Assembly: GCA_947165505.1 (NCBI GenBank)
Contig: CAMVAT010000015.1
Coordinates: 1-64,000 of the forward strand
Source of the DNA: an uncultured Prevotellaceae bacterium
GTDB lineage: Bacteria > Bacteroidota > Bacteroidia > Bacteroidales > Bacteroidaceae
DNA: 64,000 nt
Reading direction: 5' to 3'
In this document: one piece after another, positions 18,674-27,009 of the stretch
Layout of the letters: each line of letters begins with the position of its first letter
Position numbering within the stretch: position 1 is the first letter of the stretch
Made by a program: the position numbers and the translations under genes
The notes under the pieces: generated by a model
Seen by the model: the letters and a program-made list of their open reading frames with translations, nothing else
Databases searched by the model: none
What the model was told of the DNA's origin: nothing

Positions 18674-20410
18674 ATGGAATATATTTTTAATCTTAACATA
18701 GGCGATGCTTCACCCAACGGACAGGTGACAATTGTAGATGAAGACAGACTATGCTATATAGTACGATCAGAAAGTAAAGGGGCTATCGGCTTAAGGACCA
18801 TATCAAAAGCCTTGTTGCAAGAATTTGTAGCATATAAAATCAACCATCCTTCTGCCACATCAAACGAAGCAAGAAACGAACTGAAAGACAAGAGTGAGAT
18901 TGACAATTTTGAATTTGGCTACGCTTCCACATTATGTATTATGGCCGACATGGCCATACAAAGAGGAGCGCATGCCGAGTCTCTGCCCACAGACGACACC
19001 ACGAGCCATGCGCTTCAAGTAATCTTCTACGGTGCCCCCGGCACGGGCAAGTCAAATACCATCAAGCGTGAGGTGGACGATAAGAAAAAGCCGAATGTGC
19101 GCACGACGTTCCACCCCGACAGCGACTACTCTACCTTTGTGGGTGCCTATAAACCGACAAGCATAGAAGTGCCCGTGACAACGATGATAGGCACAAAGGC
19201 GGTGCCCGTAGAGAATGCCGACGGCACACCGAGAATGGAGAAAAAGATTGTCTATGAGTTTGTGCCACAGGCTTTCCTGAAGGCTTATACAGGGGCGTGG
19301 AAGAATCCAAGTGAGCCCTTCTACTTGATTATTGAGGAAATCAACCGAGGCAACTGCGCCCAGATATTCGGCGACCTGTTTCAACTGCTTGACCGCAACG
19401 ACACGACGGGTCTGTCGGAATACCCCATATCACCCGATGAAGACATACAGAAATTCCTATTGACGGACAGGAAGTTCGGCTTCGCAACACTGACCGACGA
19501 ACAGAAAGCCCATATACCTGAAGAGGTGCTAAACGGCGAACTGATGATACTGCCGCCCAACTTGCACATCTGGGCCACAATGAACACCTCCGACCAAAGC
19601 CTGTTCCCCATCGACTCAGCCTTTAAGCGCCGTTGGGACTGGCAGTATATGCCCATCTCTAACGCCAACAAAGGGTGGAAGATAGAAGTGAAGGGACGGC
19701 AGTACGACTGGTGGCAGTTCCTTGAAAAAATCAACGACGCTATAGGGCAGGCCACCAGCTCTGAAGACAAGAAACTGGGTTATTTCTTCTGCAAGGCGAA
19801 AGACGGCATCATCAGCGCCGACACGTTCGTGGGGAAGGTGATTTTCTATATCTGGAACGATGTGTTCAAAGACTTCGCCGACGAAACCGGCGACCTGTTC
19901 AAAGACGATGAAGGCTCTCTGTCGTTCAACAAATTCTATACCGCCACACCCGACGGAAAGGCTACGGTGGCTGAAGAGAAAGTAGAAAGGCTCTTGCGAA
20001 ACCTTGGTGTGGTACCTTTCATTGATGATGAGGACTACGAAAATGAAGCGAATGGACGTGTTAGATACATTATAGACGGTGAGATATTCAAGCGAAAGTC
20101 ATACGCCGGTAAAGAAATAATGACCAGATACCTGAAGGAGCATCCTAACTTGACCTTCCAAGAAATCAAAGAAACATTCCCAGACAGCATGTTGGTACAC
20201 TCTGGTCATAGAGGGTTAATTGCATCAACAGACACTCAATTAGATAGTTATGGAAGATACTATTCTCAAGAACAATTCACCTCGTCTGATGGTGTAACAT
20301 TCAAAATATATAAACAATGGACAAGTGTTAACATCAACAATATCATCAACTTTGCGAAGAGTCAAGGATGGAATATTAAAGTAGAAGAATCAGATGGACA
20401 AGGAGAATAA
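18674..20410 (+). CDS. McrB-like AAA+ NTPase (restriction-system motor subunit)
   Basis: A 578-residue AAA+ protein of the McrB/LlaJI-R1 type. Walker A GAPGTGKS is at residues 120-127, Walker B with the family-typical EEINRGNCAQIFGDLFQLLD near 221-240, and the sensor/arginine region ATMNTSDQS followed by DSAFKRRWDW near 301-325. In McrBC-type systems this subunit binds modified or specific DNA through its N-terminus and drives translocation by a GTP- or ATP-fuelled ring. Residues 1-110 are the likely specificity domain and look unlike E. coli McrB. A winged-helix-like C-terminal segment follows the AAA+ core. Overlaps the next gene by 17 bp. No modification methylase is nearby, which favours a modification-dependent (type IV-like) activity. 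Confidence 0.88.
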   Translation: MEYIFNLNIGDASPNGQVTIVDEDRLCYIVRSESKGAIGLRTISKALLQEFVAYKINHPSATSNEARNELKDKSEIDNFEFGYASTLCIMADMAIQRGAHAESLPTDDTTSHALQVIFYGAPGTGKSNTIKREVDDKKKPNVRTTFHPDSDYSTFVGAYKPTSIEVPVTTMIGTKAVPVENADGTPRMEKKIVYEFVPQAFLKAYTGAWKNPSEPFYLIIEEINRGNCAQIFGDLFQLLDRNDTTGLSEYPISPDEDIQKFLLTDRKFGFATLTDEQKAHIPEEVLNGELMILPPNLHIWATMNTSDQSLFPIDSAFKRRWDWQYMPISNANKGWKIEVKGRQYDWWQFLEKINDAIGQATSSEDKKLGYFFCKAKDGIISADTFVGKVIFYIWNDVFKDFADETGDLFKDDEGSLSFNKFYTATPDGKATVAEEKVERLLRNLGVVPFIDDEDYENEANGRVRYIIDGEIFKRKSYAGKEIMTRYLKEHPNLTFQEIKETFPDSMLVHSGHRGLIASTDTQLDSYGRYYSQEQFTSSDGVTFKIYKQWTSVNINNIINFAKSQGWNIKVEESDGQGE

Positions 20411-21413
20411 GCTGATACTCTATAAGGACAATGATGGCAAGGTGAGCGTAAACGTGCGCTTTGCCGATGAGGATGTGTGGCTGACGCAGGCACAACTCAT
20501 GGAGATTTATCAGACGAGTAAGTCTAATATCAGTGAGCACCTAACTAACATCTTCAACGACCAAGAGTTGGAGAGGGATGCAGTTGTTCGGAAATTCCGA
20601 ACAACTGCCGCTGATGGTAAGAACTATCATGTTTTGCACTACAACCTTGATGTCATTATCGCACTTGGCTACCGCGTTCAGTCGTCCATTGCCGTACGCT
20701 TCCGCCGTTGGGCTACACAGCGATTGCATGAATATATCCAAAAGGGCTTCACGATGGACGACGAGCGGCTGAAACAAGGCGGCAACCGATACTTCAAAGA
20801 ACTCTTGCAGCGCATCCGCGACATTCGCAGCAGCGAGCGTAACTTCTATCAGCAAGTGACAGACATCTACGCTACATCCACTGACTATGACCCTCGCGCT
20901 AAAATAACCAAGCTCTTCTTTGCTACCGTGCAAAACAAGATGCACTATGCTGTGCACGAACATACGGCAGCGGAACTTATCTACGAACGTGTGGATAATG
21001 AAAAACCTTTTGTGGGTATGACCAACTTCAAGGGCAACTACGTGACTCGCGATGATGTGAAGATAGCCAAGAACTACCTGTCGGAACTGGAATTGAAGAG
21101 ACTGAATCTGCTTACATCACAGTTCCTCGACTATGCTGAATTTCAAGCACTGGAGCAGAATCCCATGACAATGGCCGACTGGATTGCCGCTCTTGACGAC
21201 CAGATACTCCGACTTCGGAAGAACATCTTGGAGGGCAACGGGACTGTTTCACACCAAGAAGCCATTGAAAAGGCTGAGCGAGAATTTGAAATCTACCGCG
21301 AGCGGGAAATGCGGATGTTGGAGAGCGACTTCGACAAGGCTGTCAAGCGATTGAGAAACAAAAAGGACGAAGACGACGGTGAGCACCAGTCGTCTGACAA
21401 CGAAGAAGCATGA
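20394..21413 (+). CDS. RhuM-family protein
   Basis: A 339-residue member of the RhuM family, named after a Salmonella pathogenicity-island protein of unknown biochemical function. The N-terminal half has the family signature VWLTQAQLMEIYQTSKSNIS (helix-turn-helix-like) followed by NIFNDQELERDAVVRKFRTT and LDVIIALGYRVQSSIAVRFR. The C-terminal half has a Fic/Doc-like residue context without a recognisable HPFxxGNGR motif and ends in a charged coiled coil. It overlaps the McrB-like gene by 17 bp and shares ATGA with the nuclease gene, so it is an integral part of the operon. RhuM genes are often found inside restriction loci; whether it regulates, modulates or acts as a toxin is unknown. Confidence 0.9.
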   Translation: MDKENKLILYKDNDGKVSVNVRFADEDVWLTQAQLMEIYQTSKSNISEHLTNIFNDQELERDAVVRKFRTTAADGKNYHVLHYNLDVIIALGYRVQSSIAVRFRRWATQRLHEYIQKGFTMDDERLKQGGNRYFKELLQRIRDIRSSERNFYQQVTDIYATSTDYDPRAKITKLFFATVQNKMHYAVHEHTAAELIYERVDNEKPFVGMTNFKGNYVTRDDVKIAKNYLSELELKRLNLLTSQFLDYAEFQALEQNPMTMADWIAALDDQILRLRKNILEGNGTVSHQEAIEKAEREFEIYREREMRMLESDFDKAVKRLRNKKDEDDGEHQSSDNEEA

Positions 21414-23671
21414 GAATCCTCATCGAAGAATACCAATACGAGGCCGACAAGGTGAAGGACATCCTGCACGGCATCGATGCCATGCAGAACGTGGAGGGTC
21501 GGGTGTCTATCCACTACGTGGGGTATTACTACAATACCCTGCTGAAGGACTGCGTGTTTATTCTTCCGAAGGTGCTGCTCAAAGGCGACGAAGGACTGGA
21601 GCGGGTGTTCGGCAAATACAAGCCCGAAGACATCGCACATATCGACAACGAATGCGCTCTGACATCTGAAGAGAAAGACTTCATCTATAAGTTTGCCGTG
21701 TGGATATACCGCGCCATCGTAGTATATAAGAACGACAGACGAAGCGACACAAGCATCGTATATCACTCGAAAATAGCACAGATAGGCAAAGGCAGCCGAA
21801 GAATGAGCAACACCTACCTCGACATCCTGCTCGAACTGTTGCAGTTTAACAAAGACAATCAGAGCTTTTTCTTCTTCGTATTGAAAAACCTGCATGCAGG
21901 ATTCAATAAAATCAACTGGACACGCACCATCAGCCGCGAGACAGCCATCGTGCAGGGCGGACAGCCCATCTACCTGCGACCCGTGAACAAACGTCGGCAG
22001 GTGAATTTCGACGAGGAGCTGCTCGTCATCTTCTTCTCTATAATCAACTATATCTGCAAGGCCTTCGGCTTCACAGCCGATATCAATTTCCAATACGAAC
22101 TGATACACGGCAGGCAGTTTAAGCGCTATCTCGACGGATACGGATGCACACGGCTGCGACAAATCAAATACAAGTATTTCTCTGACAAGGCGCTGCAACT
22201 GTGGCACTTGTGCTATGCTTTCTTCGACGAGGCACGGCAAGTGAGCGTAAGCACAGACAGAAAGGAATACTTGCTGGTGAAGAATTTCTACATCGTGTTT
22301 GAAGCCATCATCGACGAACTGATAGGCGACACCCCACTGCCCGACGGCATGGACAAGAAACAAGACGACGGGAAGATAGTAGATCACCTGTACACCGCCA
22401 AGAGTCTGATAGAGAGCGATACCAACCGCACCTACTACATCGGCGACTCGAAATACTACAAGATGGGGCACCCTCTGGGCCGAGAGGCTGTGTTTAAACA
22501 ATATACCTACGCCCGCAACGTGATACAATGGAACATCGACATCTTCAACGACGGGAAAACAACGCAGTCGGGCGTGAAACTGCGCGACGATGTGACCGAA
22601 GGGTATAATATCATCCCTAACTTCTTCATCTCGGCCAAGATGGACGAGGGATTTGACTATGGCAAGGAAGGCATCGAAAAGACCGACAGACGCATGCAGC
22701 GATACCGGAATGAACACTTCAAGAACAGGCTCTTCGACCGCGACACGCTGCTGCTGTTCCACTACGACGTCAACTTCTTGTTTGTGCTCGCTCTCTACGC
22801 TCGCGACAATGCCTCGCAGAAGGCGGGATGGAAGGAGAAAATACGGCACCGATTCCGCGAGGAGATACAAGACTGGCTGCAAGAGGAATATGACTTCTAT
22901 GCCCTGAAGAGCAACGGCAACCCTATGGCGGGCGAGGAGTTCATACACGAACACTTCAAAGAACTGCAAGGCAAGCTTTACAGACCCTACGGCGACTCAT
23001 TCCTCTATGCCATGGCGCTGGAGAAGCCCAAGGAGCAAGGTCTGAGAAACGAGGAGTCGGAACTGTACAGGATGCTGGAGGAGTATTTTGTGATAGACAA
23101 GGTGAAGCTTGGCGAAGACCCGAAAGAGCGGGTGGACGAGATGGTAACGGTCTATCAGCAGCAACACCCCTACAAACAAGTGCCCGAACAGTGGTTGCCG
23201 CAATACCATGTGGAGCGATACTTGGACCGTTATTTCGTCGTGGGACTGTATCATGACCAACCACACTGGGATTGGATCACGGGCAAGAACGACCGCGGGG
23301 CGATGATATACAACGTCAGACTGTCGAGAGAGCCTGAGGGGGCCATGAGCGAACATGCCATCCGAGCCAAACGCCCGCTGTTTGCCATCCTCTACGAGGA
23401 GAACCACGAGCGTGAGAATCAATACCATGTGTTTCGCATACATGACTTCGCCAAAATGACGGAAGCGAAGATGCGGCAGGCGCAATACCCCGAAAACCAC
23501 GGCGGACCGAAAGGCGACTACTTTATCTTCCGATTCGACGAGGAGGTGAGCATCGGGGCATTCGACATCGGCCGACTGATAGCATGGCACCGGCTCGACA
23601 AAGAACATGTGGAGGGAAGACCCCTCTTCGTGAAAGGGGAAGAACTATTGAGGTTCAGGGGACCTCTTTGA
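21410..23671 (+). CDS. LlaJI/McrC-like restriction endonuclease subunit
   Basis: A 753-residue protein predicted to be the nuclease partner of the McrB-like ATPase. A PD-(D/E)xK active-site pattern is visible as D325 (KIVDHLYTAKSL) and D346-S-K348 (TYYIGDSKYYK), as in the LlaJI-type family. It starts inside the stop codon of rhuM (ATGA). The C-terminal 300 residues (from about 440) have no recognised motif; they include the conserved-looking YFVVGLYHDQPHWDWITG and could be a second specificity or effector domain. Standard McrC proteins are much shorter (about 350 residues), so the extension is notable. Composition is closer to the host than that of the helicase gene. Confidence 0.78.
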   Translation: MRILIEEYQYEADKVKDILHGIDAMQNVEGRVSIHYVGYYYNTLLKDCVFILPKVLLKGDEGLERVFGKYKPEDIAHIDNECALTSEEKDFIYKFAVWIYRAIVVYKNDRRSDTSIVYHSKIAQIGKGSRRMSNTYLDILLELLQFNKDNQSFFFFVLKNLHAGFNKINWTRTISRETAIVQGGQPIYLRPVNKRRQVNFDEELLVIFFSIINYICKAFGFTADINFQYELIHGRQFKRYLDGYGCTRLRQIKYKYFSDKALQLWHLCYAFFDEARQVSVSTDRKEYLLVKNFYIVFEAIIDELIGDTPLPDGMDKKQDDGKIVDHLYTAKSLIESDTNRTYYIGDSKYYKMGHPLGREAVFKQYTYARNVIQWNIDIFNDGKTTQSGVKLRDDVTEGYNIIPNFFISAKMDEGFDYGKEGIEKTDRRMQRYRNEHFKNRLFDRDTLLLFHYDVNFLFVLALYARDNASQKAGWKEKIRHRFREEIQDWLQEEYDFYALKSNGNPMAGEEFIHEHFKELQGKLYRPYGDSFLYAMALEKPKEQGLRNEESELYRMLEEYFVIDKVKLGEDPKERVDEMVTVYQQQHPYKQVPEQWLPQYHVERYLDRYFVVGLYHDQPHWDWITGKNDRGAMIYNVRLSREPEGAMSEHAIRAKRPLFAILYEENHERENQYHVFRIHDFAKMTEAKMRQAQYPENHGGPKGDYFIFRFDEEVSIGAFDIGRLIAWHRLDKEHVEGRPLFVKGEELLRFRGPL

Positions 23672-23686
23672 ACATTGAACTTTTTT

Positions 23687-23852
23687 TAGAGGTAAGAGGT
23701 AAGAGGTGAGAGGTAAGAGATATGTTTCGGGGCAGGGGGCAGGGGGCAGGAGATATGCTACGTGCACAAAACCGTGCAAGAACCCTAAACCCTAAACCGT
23801 ATAAAAACCCTAAACACTCAACACTAAACCGTATAAGAACACTCAACACTCA
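23687..23852 (+). repeat. Composite 7-bp-period repeat element, complete form
   Basis: The modules run in order: a GAGGTAA array, a GGGGCAG array (three units), the core GAGATATGCTACGTGCAC, the link CCGTGCAAGAA, then a CCCTAAA/CACTCAA array. It fills the gap between the nuclease gene and the phosphatase gene, ending 8 bp before the latter's start codon. Confidence 0.85.
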
Positions 23853-23860
23853 TCAACAAC

Positions 23861-25117
23861 ATGAAAATATTCATTACTTCATTGTGCATGATGCTCATGG
23901 CGATGACCATGACGGCACAGACTGACTCGATTGCGAAACTGCTGAAGGATGACCCCCGCAGGGCCTACGGCACCGACTACCCCTACCCCATGGAGACCGC
24001 ACGCATGACGAAAGCACCGCGCGGCTACAAGGCGTTCTACATCAGCCACTACGGCCGACACGGGTCGCGCTACTACTGGACCGACCGACTCTACAAAGAC
24101 CTCGACACGCTGCTGAAGGTGGCTCACCGACGCGGACAACTGACAACGGCGGGCGAACGCTTCTATACGCGGTACATGGCTGCCAAAGACGAGCTGATGA
24201 CGGGCGTGACCGAACTGACCGACCTGGGGTGGCAACAGCACCAGCGCATCGCACGGACGATGTACAACCGATTCCCGGAGGTGTTTAAACGGGGCGGCAA
24301 CGTGTATGCCATCTCGTCGCTCGTGGGGCGATGCGTCATCAGCATGGCGTCATTCTGCCTGGAACTGAAGCAGTGCAACCCGAAGATAGAGGTGCGCGAA
24401 CAGTCGTCGCGCTTCACACTCGACGCGGTGGCTCCCTCCGACCGACAAAACCCGGCACGGCGCACCTACCCGAAAATGAAACCACGATACGAACAGCGAC
24501 GCGATGAGCTGAAGGGTGACCCGACGCTGCCGCTGCGCGTGGCGCAACGGGCATTTACCAGCACCGACAGTCTGCCGAGCAACGCCAACCGCATCGGGGC
24601 TAACCTGATAGACCTCTACACCACGCTGCCCAGCATCGGACACGAGGGGATGCTGGAGGGCATCGTGAGCGACGCCGACATCGTGGAGCGATGGGAACAG
24701 GCCAACCTGGGGTCGTACTCATGGGTGTTCGGTCCGCAGCTCGAGACGATTCCCATCCTGAAGGATATCCTGACCAAGGCTGAGGCGGCCATCAACGGCA
24801 CGAGCGACCACATCGCCGACCTGCGCTTCGGACATGACTCGTATCTGGGGCCGCTCACAGTGCTCATGGGCATCAACGGTGCCGACCAAGACCCCGAAGA
24901 CCCCTATCAGGTAAAATACTGCTACCAGAACTGGGAGACGTGCAAGGCGTCTAACATACAACTGATCTTCTACCGTGGCAAGGGCGGCCGCGACGATATC
25001 CTGGTGAAATGCCTGCTCAACGGCGAGGAGGCACGCCTGCCACTGCCCTCGTCGCTCTATCCTTATTATAAATGGGCAGACTTCAAACGGTATTACGAGA
25101 AGAAGACTCAGCAGTAA
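23861..25117 (+). CDS. Secreted histidine acid phosphatase (phytase/MINPP-like)
   Basis: A clade-2 histidine phosphatase that would hydrolyse phosphomonoesters, possibly inositol phosphates, in the periplasm or at the surface. The N-terminus is a signal peptide (MKIFITSLCMMLMAMTMTAQ). The phosphohistidine motif is HYGRHGSRY near residue 63 and the proton-donor HD lies in RFGHDSYLG near residue 326. Length (418) fits gut Bacteroidota members. The RHGxR motif lacks the usual proline, which is also true of MINPP-like relatives. Substrate preference is not decidable. A G/C-rich palindrome directly after the stop codon could end transcription. Confidence 0.85.
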   Translation: MKIFITSLCMMLMAMTMTAQTDSIAKLLKDDPRRAYGTDYPYPMETARMTKAPRGYKAFYISHYGRHGSRYYWTDRLYKDLDTLLKVAHRRGQLTTAGERFYTRYMAAKDELMTGVTELTDLGWQQHQRIARTMYNRFPEVFKRGGNVYAISSLVGRCVISMASFCLELKQCNPKIEVREQSSRFTLDAVAPSDRQNPARRTYPKMKPRYEQRRDELKGDPTLPLRVAQRAFTSTDSLPSNANRIGANLIDLYTTLPSIGHEGMLEGIVSDADIVERWEQANLGSYSWVFGPQLETIPILKDILTKAEAAINGTSDHIADLRFGHDSYLGPLTVLMGINGADQDPEDPYQVKYCYQNWETCKASNIQLIFYRGKGGRDDILVKCLLNGEEARLPLPSSLYPYYKWADFKRYYEKKTQQ

Positions 25118-25133
25118 GCAGACCCTCCCCCGG

Positions 25134-25468
25134 CCCCTCCCTTTTAGGGAGGGGAGTGGATAGCTTCGGAGCAGGGGGCAGGGTGCAAGGGGCAGGAGAT
25201 TACTTCGTCACGCATATAGGGACAGGGCGTGCCCTATCCGCCGCACGGTGAGCGCAGCGAACACAAAAATCGCAACTCTGTTGCGTAAAATAATACTGCG
25301 ACCGGCAGAAAGAAAGAAGACCCACACCCTGCCCCCTCCCTTTTAGGGAGGGGAGTGGATAGCTTCGGAGCAGGGAGCAGGGGGCAAGGGGCAGGAGATT
25401 ACTTCGTCACGCATGTAGGGACAGGGCGTGCCCTATCCGCCGCACGGTGAGCGCAGCGAACATAAAAA
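25134..25468 (+). repeat. Tandem duplication of a repeat cluster (palindrome + GGGGCAR array + REP-1)
   Basis: Two copies of about 135 bp, 199 bp apart (25134-25268 and 25333-25466). Each contains CCCCTCCC-TTTTA-GGGAGGGG, a GGAGCAG/GGGGCAG array, GATTACTTCGTCACGCAT, a REP-1-like palindrome and CGCACGGTGAGCGCAGCGAA. In both copies the palindrome carries the same change (CCCTATCC for CCCTGTCC), so they arose by local duplication. Confidence 0.85.
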
Positions 25469-25624
25469 GCACCCCGGACCTTTGATGGTCCGAGGGTACC
25501 ATAATGTAAGAGCGACGGGAAGGAGCGGTTAAGTCCCTTCCCAAGGATTGGGAAGGGATTTAGGGATGGGTTGGAAGCCCTCCCATGGGAGGGTTGGGTG
25601 GGGAAAATAGAATTGTGAATTGTG
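25448..25624 (+). repeat. Repeat module R, copy 1
   Basis: Contains the palindromes GGACCTTTGATGGTCC, CCCTTCCCAAGGATTGGGAAGG and CCCTCCCATGGGAGGG, and ends in GAATTGTGAATTGTG. The reverse complement lies at 45721-45970, there split by 82 bp. No gene in this gap. Confidence 0.85.
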
Positions 25625-26545
25625 TACTTTATGAATAGTTTATTTTCACCCTTTCATCGTAATTGTCGTACTATCTACTCCCCTCACTACAAGGGAGGGG
25701 CAGGGGGTGGGTCTGATTACAAGATCATCGAACAAACCATTATAGGCAAAGCAGGGCCACTGCGGTGTGAAGACGGCGCAGTGGCTACCGATGACTTCGT
25801 AGCGGTGGTGGATGGCAGCACCAACAAGAGCAGCATACGCATGCACCCCGACATGAGCAACGGACAATACTGCATGACACTGGTGAAAGAACACATCAGC
25901 CGGGTGCCGGCCGACACCGACTGCGCCACGTTCTGCCAAAGCGTCACACGCGTGGTGAGGGCGGTATATGAGAGGGCCGGCACAGACATGAACCTGCTGA
26001 CGGCGACCCCCACGGAGCGCATGGCGGCCAGCACGGCTGTCTATAGCCGGGCACGACAGGAGGTGTGGCTCGTGGGCGACTGCCAGTGTATGATAGACGG
26101 TGTGCTGTACGACAACCCGAAGCCATACGAGGAGATGATTGCCGAGATGCGGAGCGCGTATATCCGTCTGCAACTGAGTCAAGGGCGACGTGTGGAGGAC
26201 TTCCAAGAGCACGACGCCGGGCGCGACTTCATCCTGCCCGTGCTCATAGACAGTTGCCGATGGCAGAACCAGACGTTTGCCGTGATCGACGGCTTCGACA
26301 TCCCCTTAGACAGGGTACGTGTCATTGATGTGAGCGGCGCACGCCAACTGGTGCTCGCCACCGACGGCTACCCCGAACTGCTGCCCACCCTGGCCGACAG
26401 CGAGGCAGCCCTGGCACGGCAGTTGGCCGACGACCCCCTCTGCATCTACCGCCACAAGGCCACCAAGGGGATGATGCGCGGCCGACTGTCGTTCGACGAC
26501 AGATGTTACATCCGCATGGTGGCTGAAGGCGCTTCACAGCTCTGA
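25622..26545 (+). CDS. PP2C-like (PPM-family) phosphatase-related protein
   Basis: A 307-residue protein with weak but consistent signs of the metal-dependent PP2C fold: DDFVAVVDGSTN near residue 57-68, EVWLVGDCQC near 145, LVLATDGYPELLP near 245 and SFDDRCYIRM near 292, the last matching the final metal-binding DD. It could remove phosphate from serine or threonine, but substrate and partners are unknown. The N-terminal 30 residues are translated from an intergenic palindromic repeat (SPHYKGGAGGGSDY), so the original start was probably replaced when the repeat arrived; the conserved part begins about KIIEQTIIGKAG. The start at 25622 is only formal; ATG at 25631 is equally possible. Confidence 0.62.
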   Translation: MYFMNSLFSPFHRNCRTIYSPHYKGGAGGGSDYKIIEQTIIGKAGPLRCEDGAVATDDFVAVVDGSTNKSSIRMHPDMSNGQYCMTLVKEHISRVPADTDCATFCQSVTRVVRAVYERAGTDMNLLTATPTERMAASTAVYSRARQEVWLVGDCQCMIDGVLYDNPKPYEEMIAEMRSAYIRLQLSQGRRVEDFQEHDAGRDFILPVLIDSCRWQNQTFAVIDGFDIPLDRVRVIDVSGARQLVLATDGYPELLPTLADSEAALARQLADDPLCIYRHKATKGMMRGRLSFDDRCYIRMVAEGASQL

Positions 26546-26726
26546 AAAAGTGTAAGCAGCACACTCTTTTTTGCCCGTTTTCACCCCTTTTTCGCCCTGT
26601 TTTCGCCCTGTAAACGTTTACATCGAGTCCACTTCTTTACAATTTTTAAAAACCGCCATCTCACTGATTCACAGCGGATTGAATTGAACACAACGGACAA
26701 TTCAATCCACTTTTTTGTTATATCAG

Positions 26727-26758
26727 GTTGAAATGCGTACTTTTATTACTTATTTTTG
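26727..26758 (+). promoter_or_regulatory. Candidate promoter of the beta-glucan PUL
   Basis: GTTG (26727-26730) and TATTTTTG (26751-26758) with 20-bp spacing. If used, it gives the susC transcript a leader of about 245 nt made largely of 7-bp-period repeats. Confidence 0.6.
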
Positions 26759-26771
26759 CAACGAGCTTTTC

Positions 26772-26968
26772 AGGAGCAAGGGGCAAGGAGCAAGGGGCAA
26801 GGAGCAAGGGGCAGGGGGCAGGAGATATGCTCCGAGCACGAAACAGTGTAAGAACACTCAACACTCAACACTCCGAGCACGAAACAGTGTAAGAACACTA
26901 AACCCTAAACACTAAACCCTAAACACTAAACAGTGTAAGAACACTCAACACTAAACACTCAACACTAA
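26772..26968 (+). repeat. Composite 7-bp-period repeat element in the susC leader
   Basis: GGAGCAA/GGGGCAA units, core GAGATATGCTCCGAGCACGA, then long CACTCAA, CACTAAA and CCCTAAA arrays with repeated AACAGTGTAAGAA links. The segment CTCCGAGCACGAAACAGTG occurs twice. The 26546-27009 gap holds no gene. Confidence 0.85.
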
Positions 26969-27009
26969 ACAATACAATAAAACACCTAATATATTAAAAA
27001 CTGTAATCT

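Noticed and set aside
21293-22969. 558-codon minus-strand ORF
   Set aside because: Antisense to the nuclease gene, whose frame has a clear PD-(D/E)xK pattern and overlaps rhuM as operon genes do.
15416-23671. Classical type I or type III restriction-modification system
   Set aside because: No methyltransferase motifs (NPPF/Y or DPPY with a SAM motif) are present in any of the four genes, and no specificity subunit is seen.
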